A program made the translations under genes and the position numbers. DNA of 64,000 nucleotides from Trichobilharzia szidati. Lineage: Eukaryota > Platyhelminthes > Trematoda > Strigeidida > Schistosomatidae. The stretch spans positions 41,618,758 through 41,682,757 of the forward strand of contig OX235277.1 of the NCBI GenBank assembly GCA_944472155.2, in the 5' to 3' direction. The notes beneath the pieces are model-generated. The model did no database searches, had not been told where the DNA came from, and worked only from the letters and a program-made list of their open reading frames with translations. Below are positions 21,270 to 30,740 of this stretch, piece after piece (the stretch's first letter is position 1; the number at the start of each line of letters is the position of its first letter).

Positions 21270-22330
21270 ATTATAATGGAAAACGGTCAAGTATGATGAA
21301 ACCAAAACATGATGTCAATCTATAAAGTCTTTGACTGTCAGTCTGAGGCCATGTTTGGAGCGTATAAGTTGTCCGTTTGAAGTCCTCTAAGTGCTAGAAT
21401 CCAATGGCTGGAGACTGTTGGTGATATGGTTCACTCACTCTTTAAACTCCTAAATCCATTAAATTTTCATTCTACATGCCAGTATTCCTTTTCCCCGTTT
21501 ATTTCCGTAATTTTACTAAACAGACAAACTGTAGAGCCCAAGAGACAACTGTTTTGTGGTCTGTCATACACGGCTTGTTTGACAAATCGACAAGTTTATG
21601 AAGTCACAGCCATTGAGAGATGGCTAGATCACGTGTTGCGTGCAGACCTAGCCACAGCCTTCCTAGACGAACAGTGTTATCTGATATAAGAGGTTGGAGC
21701 GCGGAATGATTAAATCACAGCCTAGCATCAACCCATGAAGTCTTTGACAGACATGTAGCAAGGAGTAGACTGCCTGGTTGATTTCCTCAAGATTCCAGGA
21801 ACCAATGACTTCATACTGTTGGTGTCACGGCTCAAAATACTTCGCAGTAGCGTAGATGCGTTCACTCTCAGTAGTCTCCTATATCCATTGAGGTATGATG
21901 ATTCTCAATGCAAATTACACTTCCCCCCACCCCCTTACATTTCTTCTCATTGGATTTGTTTTGAATTTCTCTCTCTTTGGTGCGCCATATTTGTTATTGT
22001 TACTTCATTCCTTTGCGTTCTGAGCTGAACATTTGGCCTCAAGCTTCAGTAGCAGTGGTGTCTATTTTTTTAGCCTCACGTCGGACCTTCCTTCTTCACC
22101 AGGCTTATTTACCGGCTAAGCAAGTGGTCTAGGAGTACGTCAACCAGGGGTCGAACTCCGGGCCACGTGTGGCGTGGTAGTTAGCGGGCATTCTACTGCC
22201 GAACTACCGACTTACAAAACCGCTCCCTCACAGGAAGTGGAACCTCTGGGCTGTCTTGGTGAGAACCAGGAATCCTAACCGCTCTATGCAGTGTGCACCT
22301 GTGCAAAGTTCTACGTCAGTCAGCTATAGT
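21270..22330 (+). mobile_element. Two Perere-like 3' fragments, the second split by SINE2
   Basis: 21270-21500 and 21590-22030 each carry the GGCTGGAGACTGTTGGTGAT or equivalent block and the 3' untranslated end. The missing tail of the second piece reappears at 22285-22320 (GTGCAAAGTTCTACGTCAG), beyond the SINE2 at 22035-22225. Confidence 0.6.
22035..22225 (-). mobile_element. SINE2 copy
   Basis: The minus strand has the head GTAGTTCGGCAGTAGAATGC with B box GAGTTCGACCCC and the body with GCCGGTAAATAAGCCTGGTG. The 3' hairpin is shortened. Confidence 0.65.
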
Positions 22331-22554
22331 GTATAATGTTAGCATTTATTAGGATTATTTTTGAATTAAACTGAGCGTGTTCATATCAAGTTAAAAAACC
22401 CTTCATCATTCCATGAAGTCGTTGGTAGCTTATGGAGTTTAACCTATCCATAGAGAGCTGTAAGACATTTGATCCAAAAAGTTCATCTTCAAATCAATTG
22501 TTTATTGTTTCCGATTACAGCAAATAACAGTAAGGACTTACTATGAGGTGTCAG

Positions 22555-22810
22555 TAGTTTAGCGATAGGAATTCTCGCTAACCACACACACGCGGTTTGG
22601 GGTTTGATTCCCAGCTGAAACACTCACTCTTAAACCTCGCTTATCCGATAGGCGAAGTCCACTAAAGAGGGAAAATTAAGCTGGACTCAATGCTAGTAAC
22701 CACACCCTGTTGTGTAAGACAAACAACACGACACCTGCTCCTGAATGTTTTCAAACCTCAAAACTTAAAGCCCTAACTGTCCCACTTAGAACGTGAAGCA
22801 ATGAAGAAAA
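22555..22810 (+). mobile_element. SINE2 copy, plus strand, diverged
   Basis: Head GTCAGTAGTTTAGCGATAGG and B box GGGTTTGATTCCC, body with CTAAAGAGGGAAAATTAAGC, end with AAAGCCCTAACTGTCCCACT. It lies head-away from the minus-strand SINE2 at 22828. Confidence 0.6.
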
Positions 22811-22827
22811 AGGATAGTGGTTCATTA

Positions 22828-23089
22828 TTTTTTTTATTCCTTTACGTTCCCAATGGAACATAGGGCACCTTCAAGCTAGAGGCTTGAAGTTTCAGTAGCA
22901 ATCAATGGTGTTTATTTTTACGGAATGGGGCTACTAGCCTGTCTCATGCCCAACCTTTTCCTCTTTACCAGTCATATTAATGGCTTAGCGAGGTAAAGGA
23001 GTGCGTCTATGGCCGAGGGATCGAACCCCAGACCACATGCGCAACGTGGTTGCCAGCGTGCATTCTACCGCTGTGCCACCGACTCACAC
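22828..23089 (-). mobile_element. SINE2, well-preserved copy with target-site duplication
   Basis: Flanked by AGTGGTTCATTA (22816-22827) and AGTGGTTCAATA (23090-23101). The sense strand is minus: tRNA-like head GTGGCACAGCGGTAGAATGC, B box GGTTCGATCCC, body, CTTCAAGCCTCTAGCTTGAA hairpin, then the TATGTTCCATTGGGAACGTA end and a T/A-rich tail. It defines both ends of SINE2, about 260 bp. Confidence 0.8.
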
Positions 23090-23101
23090 AGTGGTTCAAT
23101 A

Positions 23102-23715
23102 GATGCATAATTAATTCCAAGCAAGTAGAAGAATACTATGATTGTTATTATTATTAGCTGAATAGTTCAAAGACTTTTATGCCGTGGAAAGTAGTTCAAG
23201 GCTATGCTGTATATATAGATCATCATCATGTCAGAACAATGTCCAATCTATGTCCAATGTCACTTTCAATGAGGTATTGTACTGTTTATGTTATCACCTC
23301 CCCTACTAAATATACCTAACAATAAATTTGCAATGTAAACCTACTATCATGAGAATTTATTTGAAATTAATGTTTTTTCTTAAAAATGTATATGTATCAA
23401 TAAATAAGTGGACAGTAGGTAAGGTATAAGTATTAAAAGTACTGATTCATTTATGTCTGCATCAATTTCATGTACACACACATATCATAAGTGACTGTAA
23501 GTGAGTGAGTGAGTGTGCAGTTGTGCGTCTGTGCGTAGGTGAGTGTAACTACATAAAAACACACCAATTTCATCAGTGTTCACATAATTACACAATTCTA
23601 ACTGATTATAAGTGAGTATTGTCATTTTAGTGTAAACAACCAGTGTACTATGATGGTAGAATACAATCTCACGTTAAGTAAGTTTATTTAATGACGTAGC
23701 AATATACTGATTGAC
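23102..23715. other. Unassigned AT-rich sequence
   Basis: Contains GTGA-type repeats near 23490-23520. No coding or repeat identity seen. Confidence 0.35.
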
Positions 23716-23719
23716 TGAC

Positions 23720-24335
23720 TGACTGGTTTTAACGTGAAACTACTTTGCACAGATGTGCAGCACTTCGAATTGTCACTCTACTTCCATCTAGCACACAAAG
23801 CAAGAGAAGAGAGTAAAGAGAGATTCAAAAGAGAAAGAGAGATAATAAACAGAAATATGGGGCAAAAAGAACAGTAATATGGAAGAACAATAGAATTTTA
23901 TTGGAGGTGACAAATCATAAAGAGTAAATGCTTCTGCGCCAGCTATTGATTGAGAACGATTTTGATCCATACCACTAGTTGTCTACAGCCATTGGTTGGC
24001 TCATAGAATATCCCGAGAACCCCAACCAGTCAGTCAGGAAGTATACAACTCCTTACGGAGGTGGCCTAAACTAACTGTTGTGGATTTCAATGACTGATCA
24101 AGCCATGTTCTCGTTTGACCACTAATCACTAGCTCTTTTCCAACCTGATCCATCCTATGTCAGCTGACATTGCCTATCGTTGTGGTAGGCGATGGATGGC
24201 CAGGCATGCATGCGTAACACATGCCCTAACCATCTCTCTCAATCAGTGTAACTTCACAACCTCATCGATTAATTTCTCCTACTTATTTAGCACTCGACCG
24301 ATGACTAACCTTAATATTGTGACAACACAACGGTG
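23720..24335 (-). mobile_element. Perere-3-like RTE 3' end, minus strand
   Basis: On the minus strand: LRLVIGRVLNK-like, HVLRMHAWPSIAYHN-like, then GGQTRTW, the VGVLGIF/W.QWL block, and the 3' untranslated end with GTGCTGCACATCTGTGCAAA. Heavily decayed. Confidence 0.65.
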
Positions 24336-24404
24336 CTACACTATTGATAACTATTGGATTGCGTCTTTCAAGCATATCCATTCACTAATTCTGTATCACT
24401 GGGT

Positions 24405-24590
24405 GTGTTATCAAATGGCTGGAGGTAATAGGCAGGAAACCCTGTTTTGGTGGACACCTAGGTTTCATGTTTGTTGACACTAACCAGTCAGAAAAGCGTA
24501 TCTACAGTGTTGAAGGAATTCATGTCCCCTCTGGGATTTGAACCTATGTCACCCAGTCCTACAGTCAGAGACGTATGTTATATTACATAA
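24405..24590 (-). mobile_element. SINE3 copy
   Basis: On the minus strand the tRNA-like part ACGTCTCTGACTGTAGGACT with B-box region AGGTTCAAATCCC lies at about 24530-24590. The body follows, with CTGACTGGTTAGTGTC and GAAACCTAGG. The hammerhead core is mutated. Confidence 0.65.
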
Positions 24591-24689
24591 ATTTATCTAA
24601 TATGAATAACCAGTAGTTTAACTGATGATGAGACAATCGTTGGTTGACAGGAAAATATATGACATTTTGATTTGGCTGTGTGTTCTCTC

Positions 24690-25600
24690 AGATGGTTCCA
24701 CTCAAGCAGTGGCCTGTTGTGCGATGTCACTCGTCGGTCTTCTCAGTGTATGTCCGATCCATCTCCATGTTCTTCGGAATATTTGTTGAGCAATAGGCTG
24801 TTGGTTGGTTTGTTCCACTGCAGAGTTTCTTGTAACTAATTCTTTCTGACTGACTGACTGGCCATTTGATCTTTAATATGGAGCCAGCAAAGGCAGCTGT
24901 TGATGAAAGTGTGTTGTGGCCCGTTGGAATATCTTTTCGTAATGCGCAGTACAATTTTCTGACCCATATAGGTAAACTGACTTAACATTTGTGTTGAAAA
25001 TCCGAATTTTACTATTTACGCTGAGTGTAGAAGATTTCCGATTCTGGTTGGTTTTGATATCTTTATCCGTTCCCCGTGCGGCTGAAACAATGCTTCCTAG
25101 CCAGATAAGTGAAGGAAGTAACCTCTTTCAAATTTCTCCAGCTGATGGTGATTGGTGCTGACTGTTGTTGTTGCGGTTCGTTGGTTATCCTTATCATCAC
25201 CTCCATCTTCTCATTGTTCACCCGAAATCCCTTCTTCGCTGTTTCTTCAGCCAACTTGCTGGGTTCTTTTCTGTAAGTTTTCGACTTCATGTGACATTAG
25301 ACATAAATCATCTGTGAAATCCAGCTCTTCTAAAGTCTTCTAATCAGTGCGGCGTATTCTTGTCTTCTCGCTCTCCACGCACGATGTGCCGCATATTATT
25401 ATCATTGATAGTAGGCAGCCAGCATTGTCTTACTCCTGTATTCACTTCAACCACCTCACTGAGTTTTCCTTTGTGCTTCACCTGATATGTGGCATTATCA
25501 TATAGGTATTGAATAAAGTTGATCAAGATTTGAGCCGTGCAATAAGTGCTGAAATAACTTTGCGGTTAACGCTCTTGAAGGCCACAAGAAATGCAAGGGA
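24690..25600 (-). mobile_element. SR2-related RTE (family b), RT palm to 3' end (pseudogene)
   Basis: Minus-strand order: ISALIARLKS after a motif-A-like FKSVNRKV, then FIQYLYDNATYQVKHKGKLS and TGVRQCW (motif B region). Next come LAEETAKKGFRVNNEKMEVM and NLKEVTSFTYLARKH. The last part is KIKWPVSQSERISYKKLCSG and MEMDRTYTEKTDE. Multiple frameshifts. Confidence 0.75.
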
Positions 25601-26000
25601 GTCTTAATAATTATCAAATGACGCGTATTTAACACAGACTTCTCTTTTCCATTTTTATAAAAACCAAACTGTTTTATAGACATAACTTTCCTAACACGCG
25701 CCATTTTGTTGTTTGTATTTCCCTCACTTCAAATATGACTCTGAATCCAATTGGTTGTTGATGACGATAAAAGTATCGATTATTTAATCAATGTGACCTG
25801 TGTCCCTCAAGGTCATATATATTTAAACTGTAGATACACAATTTTCGCTTAGTTGATACGAGGCGATAAACGCACTCCACTACAACAGTCTTTTCATGTC
25901 TTCTAACTTCTTGCGTCGGGTGTTCGGTGTTATGGTGTTGTGTCATCGTCGTGATTGATATTGTGAGCACTAATTATAGCACAGTTAGCTTGAAAATTAT
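25601..26000. other. Unassigned spacer
   Basis: No repeat identity recognised. Confidence 0.3.
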
Positions 26001-26004
26001 CAAG

Positions 26005-26702
26005 TATACACATAGACAAGACGGAGGTTATGAAAATAACCAACCAACCAACAACAACATCCAATCAACGGGAGGGATTTGAAAGAGGTTACTTCATTCA
26101 CTTATCTAGGGAGCATTGTCTCAACTACAGGAGGAACGGACGAGGATGTCAAATCGAGAATCGGGAAGGCGAGAAACACATTCATCAACCTGAAACCAAT
26201 CTGGAAATCTTCGTCACTCAACATGAACAACAAAATTCCGATTTTCAATACAAACGTCAAGTCAGTCAGTTCTTCTATACATACGGATCAGAAACTTGGC
26301 GGGTCACAAAGAATATTTATTTCCAACAGCCTGTTGCAGACCTTTATCAACAACTGTCTTCGCTCTATACTGAAGATCAGATGGCCGGAAATAATCACCA
26401 ATTAGAAAATATGGGAACAAACAAAACAAGAACCAATCGCTCAACAAATATGCAGGAGAAAGTGTAGATGGATTGGACACTCGCTGAGGAGGCCGTTGGG
26501 TGACATCGCGCGTCAGGCCAGTGCTCGAGTGGAACCCGAAAGGGAAGCGACGAGTGGAACGTCGCAGGGTGACATAAAGGAAATCGTGTGAAGAGGAGTT
26601 GAAACAGTATGGAATAACATGGATGCAAGTGAAAAGTACAGCAGAAGACAGAAGCAAGTGGAGACGTGCAGTTGAAGGGAATAATAATAATAATAATAAC
26701 AT
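26005..26702 (+). mobile_element. SR2-related RTE (family b), 3' third
   Basis: Codes MKEVTSFTYLGSIVSTTGGT then [36 protein letters not shown] and WIGHSLRRPLGDIARQAS-like sequence. It ends in GCAGTTGAAGGGAATAATAA with a TAA tail (26679-26699). The preserved stretch of 108 codons is the best of this subfamily. Confidence 0.8.
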
Positions 26703-27169
26703 ATGGTCATAATACAAACATAGCTCATACATTTATTATTTTTTGATAATTAAAACTTACCAGCAAATTCACAGAAATGATTGCCAATATCAAATGCTGC
26801 ATGATTGAATCCACAATACTCAAAATCGATAAAGTTAACCAACCCTTCAACGTACAGTCAGTGAAGAAGACAAAAAGAACAAAGGAGGGATTATTGACGC
26901 AAATATGAATAGAAAGTTTATTATTATTTTTTATTATCATTAGCATAAAATTTCTTGAAAAGAGTTAGCAATCAGATATGATTCAGTCTAAATGCGATAT
27001 AGTCCAATGAAAATTCTGGATTACTAAATTATTAGTCTGTTTCCGCCTATTGGGAATATGGATCATTTAGATAGACACACTGGCCACGATTTCTGATAAC
27101 AACTTCAGGATATTTGTTCAGTAACCGCCAATGAGATGGAGATTAAATATTTAAATTATGAGTTTTATA
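26703..27169. other. Unassigned spacer
   Basis: TTATT-rich runs at 26735 and 26925. The minus-strand 73-codon frame is not recognised. Confidence 0.3.
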
Positions 27170-27227
27170 AGGGGCTACCAGTGAACACCAACCCCCCGAC
27201 GAAATCAGAAGTCCTGAAGGCAATCAA

Positions 27228-27414
27228 TATAAGTATAAAACTTGGGCACTGTGGTAGAGTATAATTCCATAATGGATAAGATTTTATTTTGATAAATCAC
27301 ACAGTGTAGTACAGTTATATTAACTGATGACGTTTCGAGCACAAACTATTGCTCATAATCATATCAAGTTGATACTACACTGTGTGATTTATCAAAATAA
27401 AATCTTATCCATTA
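27228..27414 (-). mobile_element. PLE-B-derived foldback element with 13-bp target-site duplication
   Basis: TGAAGGCAATCAA occurs at 27215-27227 and again at 27415-27427, so the 187 bp between are an insertion into the SR2-like copy. The element is two inverted arms (TGTGTGATTTATCAAAATAA and complement) around a loop holding GAGCA/TGCTC-type stem II and GAAACGTC on the minus strand, plus a single-copy tail (AAGTATAAAACTTGGGCACT as read on plus). Confidence 0.8.
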
Positions 27415-27978
27415 TGAAGGCAATCAAGATGCTGAAAGCTGGAAAAGCAGCAGGACCACATGGAATCCCAGTAGAGGCATTGAAAGTGGACCCAGAGACA
27501 ACAGCAGACTTGATGACGCCACTACTGGAGAAGGTGTGGAAAGAAGGCAAAGTACCCGAGGATTGGAAGAAAGGATACTTATTCAAACTACCAAAGAAAG
27601 GAGACTTAAGTCAATGCAAGAACTGGCGCGGAATTATGCTCCCGTCCATCCCAAGCAAAATACTAAGCCGCATCATCCTGGAGAGAATCAAACATGCCCT
27701 GGATGATAAACTTCGACCGGAACAGGCTGGATTCAGGAGAAACAAGTCATGTATTGATCAGATCGCCACATTACGGATCATCATTGAACAAAGCTTGGAA
27801 TGGCAGTCACCTCTCTATCTCAACTTTATCGACTTTGAAAAGGCCTTTGACAGCGTCGATCGAGAGGTGATTTAGCAACTACTGCGCTACTACGGGGTGC
27901 CACCGACAATTATACATCTCATCCAACAGCTGTACGACAATGCTGCACGCCAAGTAATCCACAACGGGGAACTTACGG

Positions 27979-28476
27979 NNNNNNNNNNNNNNNNNNNNNN
28001 NNNNNNNNNNNNNNNNNNNNNNNNNNNNNNNNNNNNNNNNNNNNNNNNNNNNNNNNNNNNNNNNNNNNNNNNNNNNNNNNNNNNNNNNNNNNNNNNNNNN
28101 NNNNNNNNNNNNNNNNNNNNNNNNNNNNNNNNNNNNNNNNNNNNNNNNNNNNNNNNNNNNNNNNNNNNNNNNNNNNNNNNNNNNNNNNNNNNNNNNNNNN
28201 NNNNNNNNNNNNNNNNNNNNNNNNNNNNNNNNNNNNNNNNNNNNNNNNNNNNNNNNNNNNNNNNNNNNNNNNNNNNNNNNNNNNNNNNNNNNNNNNNNNN
28301 NNNNNNNNNNNNNNNNNNNNNNNNNNNNNNNNNNNNNNNNNNNNNNNNNNNNNNNNNNNNNNNNNNNNNNNNNNNNNNNNNNNNNNNNNNNNNNNNNNNN
28401 NNNNNNNNNNNNNNNNNNNNNNNNNNNNNNNNNNNNNNNNNNNNNNNNNNNNNNNNNNNNNNNNNNNNNNNNNNNN
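27979..28476. other. Assembly gap (498 N)
   Basis: Run of N. The flanking SR2-like sequence implies that the RT palm, thumb and connection regions belong here. Confidence 0.99.
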
Positions 28477-28689
28477 AGATGAAAGTATGTGAGCAGACGT
28501 GGAGCCAGGTGAAAACGTCGACAGAGAATCGAACGCAATGGAGACATTTGGCTGAAGCTCTATGTTCCCCTTGGAATTAAAGGAAACAATATTACAATAA
28601 TGAAGGCCAGAAGTAGCACAAAATGGAAGATGTGTGCAAATGGTGCGTTGAAGATAATGTTCACATAATTGGCTAAATATATATATATA

Positions 28690-29010
28690 TATATATATAT
28701 GCCAAATTGCAAATAAACATTCCTTTACTAAGTTTTTCGTCTTTTATCATCACAGCTTTAATAATTCGAACAGGTCGTGAAGTACTTTGTCTTTTCACCA
28801 TCTTAAAAGATTCTACTATGTAGATTTGGAGTCCTGTGTAAGGCAGGTTCCGTGGTATGACGCCGTTAAATGATGCCGAACCTCTACGACATAAACTCTT
28901 GGATACATGTTCAACGATGCTTGTAGACAGCCATCTCTCTGTTAGTTCTACGTACTTTCTACCGTACGTACACATGGATTCATAAACACAGATGGAGTTA
29001 ACGAGGGCTG
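28690..29010 (-). mobile_element. Penelope-like element, GIY-YIG remnant and C terminus, minus strand
   Basis: The minus-strand frame has YGRKYVELTERWLSTSIVEH (decayed KYIGRTERRLSTR of the copy at 50490), then SASFNGVIPRNLPYTG and IIKAVMIKDEKLS, matching the C-terminal order of PLEs. TA repeat at 28676-28700 at its end. Confidence 0.65.
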
Positions 29011-29565
29011 GAATAAGGTCTGGTTTAGGTTTTGTAATCTAACAAGCTGTTTTATGTAAGAGGACCAGCTTGGCGGCTGAATACTCCCTTGATGTTGCGT
29101 CACTTATTCATCTAGTAATTTCTCCTCCAATCTCATCACTTTTAAATCCTAATTTAAGGAACATTAGTTTCTTCTCGATAATACTGTGCTCTGTCGTTCA
29201 AACTGCATTGACCTCCTCCCTTACTAATTCCTAATATCTTCGTGTCAATGACTTCTTTCATTTGGGTTGAACAAGTCTGCAGGTGACTGTGTAGCTGCCT
29301 ACACTTATGCGTGAATTATCCTTAAATTCCAGAACATTCTTATATGTACAATATAAAATGTCTTCATTTTGGTGATAATTAATTGATTGCAATCGGAAAT
29401 TGGAACTTTTACCCCACTACTCAGTTTCATATCGTACTAATGAGCTAAACTGTCAGTTTTTCGGAAGATAAATAGAAGTTGCTCCCTGTTATTTGGTATG
29501 TGTAACTTCCTCACTGCATTGAGAAAAACCAGTGACGAGTTATTAGATAAGCATTTACACTTGAA
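29011..29565. other. Unassigned, possibly decayed PLE sequence
   Basis: Lies between two PLE remnants. No motif strong enough to assign. Confidence 0.3.
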
Positions 29566-30415
29566 ATTATGAAGAGCTCTTGCGGAGCTAGGTACATAGG
29601 TCGTTCTATGCGAGTCTTATCAAAGCGTGTTAGAGAACATCATCCAGCATGGCTGTAAAGAGGAGGCACTGGTTAACGAGAAGCGCCATAACTGAACTCC
29701 TCGTCAGTGCCTGCCATAGCATCTCAACTGACTCATCATTCATAGTCATTTACAAAGTAAACAAAAATCTACCAAAGGCAGTGTGTTTCCGACATCTTTG
29801 TACTGCGGAAGCTCTCGCCATATGCATCGAAAAGCCGGAGCTATGTGTTCAAGAGAAACTAGTTCAGCCTTTACAACTACAGTGGACCTAGTTCGGTATG
29901 TTCCTCTATCCTTTAGTTTTTTGTTTTGTTCTGTGTGTATGTAATTTTCTCTCTTTGTCTTCATTCGATTCATCCCATTTCTTCAATTATAAAATCAGTT
30001 ATTTTAAGTTTGTTTCCATGCTCATTTCGTTCTATCCCTGCATAATTTTTGTTTCTAAGCCTCTTGTAATTCATATAAAGTTGAAAATAATTATCGCCTT
30101 TTATTCGCCTTTAAAATTATTATTTCTCCAGTTATCAAATATTAATTTTGCATACGTTGTAACTGTTTTCAAATCCTATGCAATCTTATCTCTAAGCCCC
30201 GTGTAATTTACATTCGTACCTTGGCACTTTCATATCAAGTTGAAAATTATTATCACCTTCGTTACTATGTGAAATTAAATAAATAATAATTGTATCCATG
30301 TAAACTAATGTTGTATATAAATGCGATTGTACAGCTGCTTTTGAGAATGAAATCGCCGGAAAGATCGTCATCTTTGCTGAACTTCTTCTTTTCCCCCTAA
30401 TATCCCGCTGGGTAT
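29566..30415 (+). mobile_element. Penelope-like element, GIY-YIG C-terminal part and 3' UTR
   Basis: Codes SSCGARYIGRSMRVLSKRVR then EHHPAWL (GIY-YIG, about 29570-29655). After a stop come the tail sequences ALAICIEKPELCVQEKLVQP and a T-rich 3' region to about 30400. Confidence 0.75.
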
Positions 30416-30740
30416 TTCCCACGATTTGAAAGGTTTTTATATCCGACCTCCTTCATCAATAAACATCTAAAGGGAAAGACCGATAGTCATTGGAACCTGG
30501 AAGTGCCAAGGAAACAGATAATTTTAAATCTTAAATTCAAGGGAGATACAGTTAGTGAGGTCCTCCGAAGTCGCCTGCCGAGGACAGTTCCTTGAACGTT
30601 ATCTGGCGCATCTCTACGCTTCACCATCTCCACACTAGCTCTTATTCCCCAAAACGTCAAAGACACGTCCTGGCTGTTGCCAACTTCATTGTGTATTTAC
30701 CAATTCACCTGAATTTGTAGAGCTGAGTACATAGTCTGTC

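Larger units (their letters stand above)
27170..28600 (+). mobile_element. SR2-like RTE, RT domain copy with foldback insertion and assembly gap
   Basis: The RT block (27417-27875) is the best preserved SR2-like segment: MLKAGKAAGPHGIPVEALKV, then VPEDWKKGYLFKLPKKGDL, NWRGIMLPSIPSKIL, LRPEQAGFRRNKSCIDQIAT and NFIDFEKAFDSVDRE (motif A with the catalytic Asp). A stop follows at about 27873. Sequence continues (VPPTIIHLIQQLYDNAARQV) into the N run. After the gap only the 3' end remains, with GAAGCTCTATGTTCCCCTTG. The 5' side is interrupted by the element at 27228-27414. Confidence 0.85.

Noticed and set aside
27879..28580. Long open frames of 222 and 227 codons on both strands
   Set aside because: They span the run of N; the apparent openness is an artefact of the gap.
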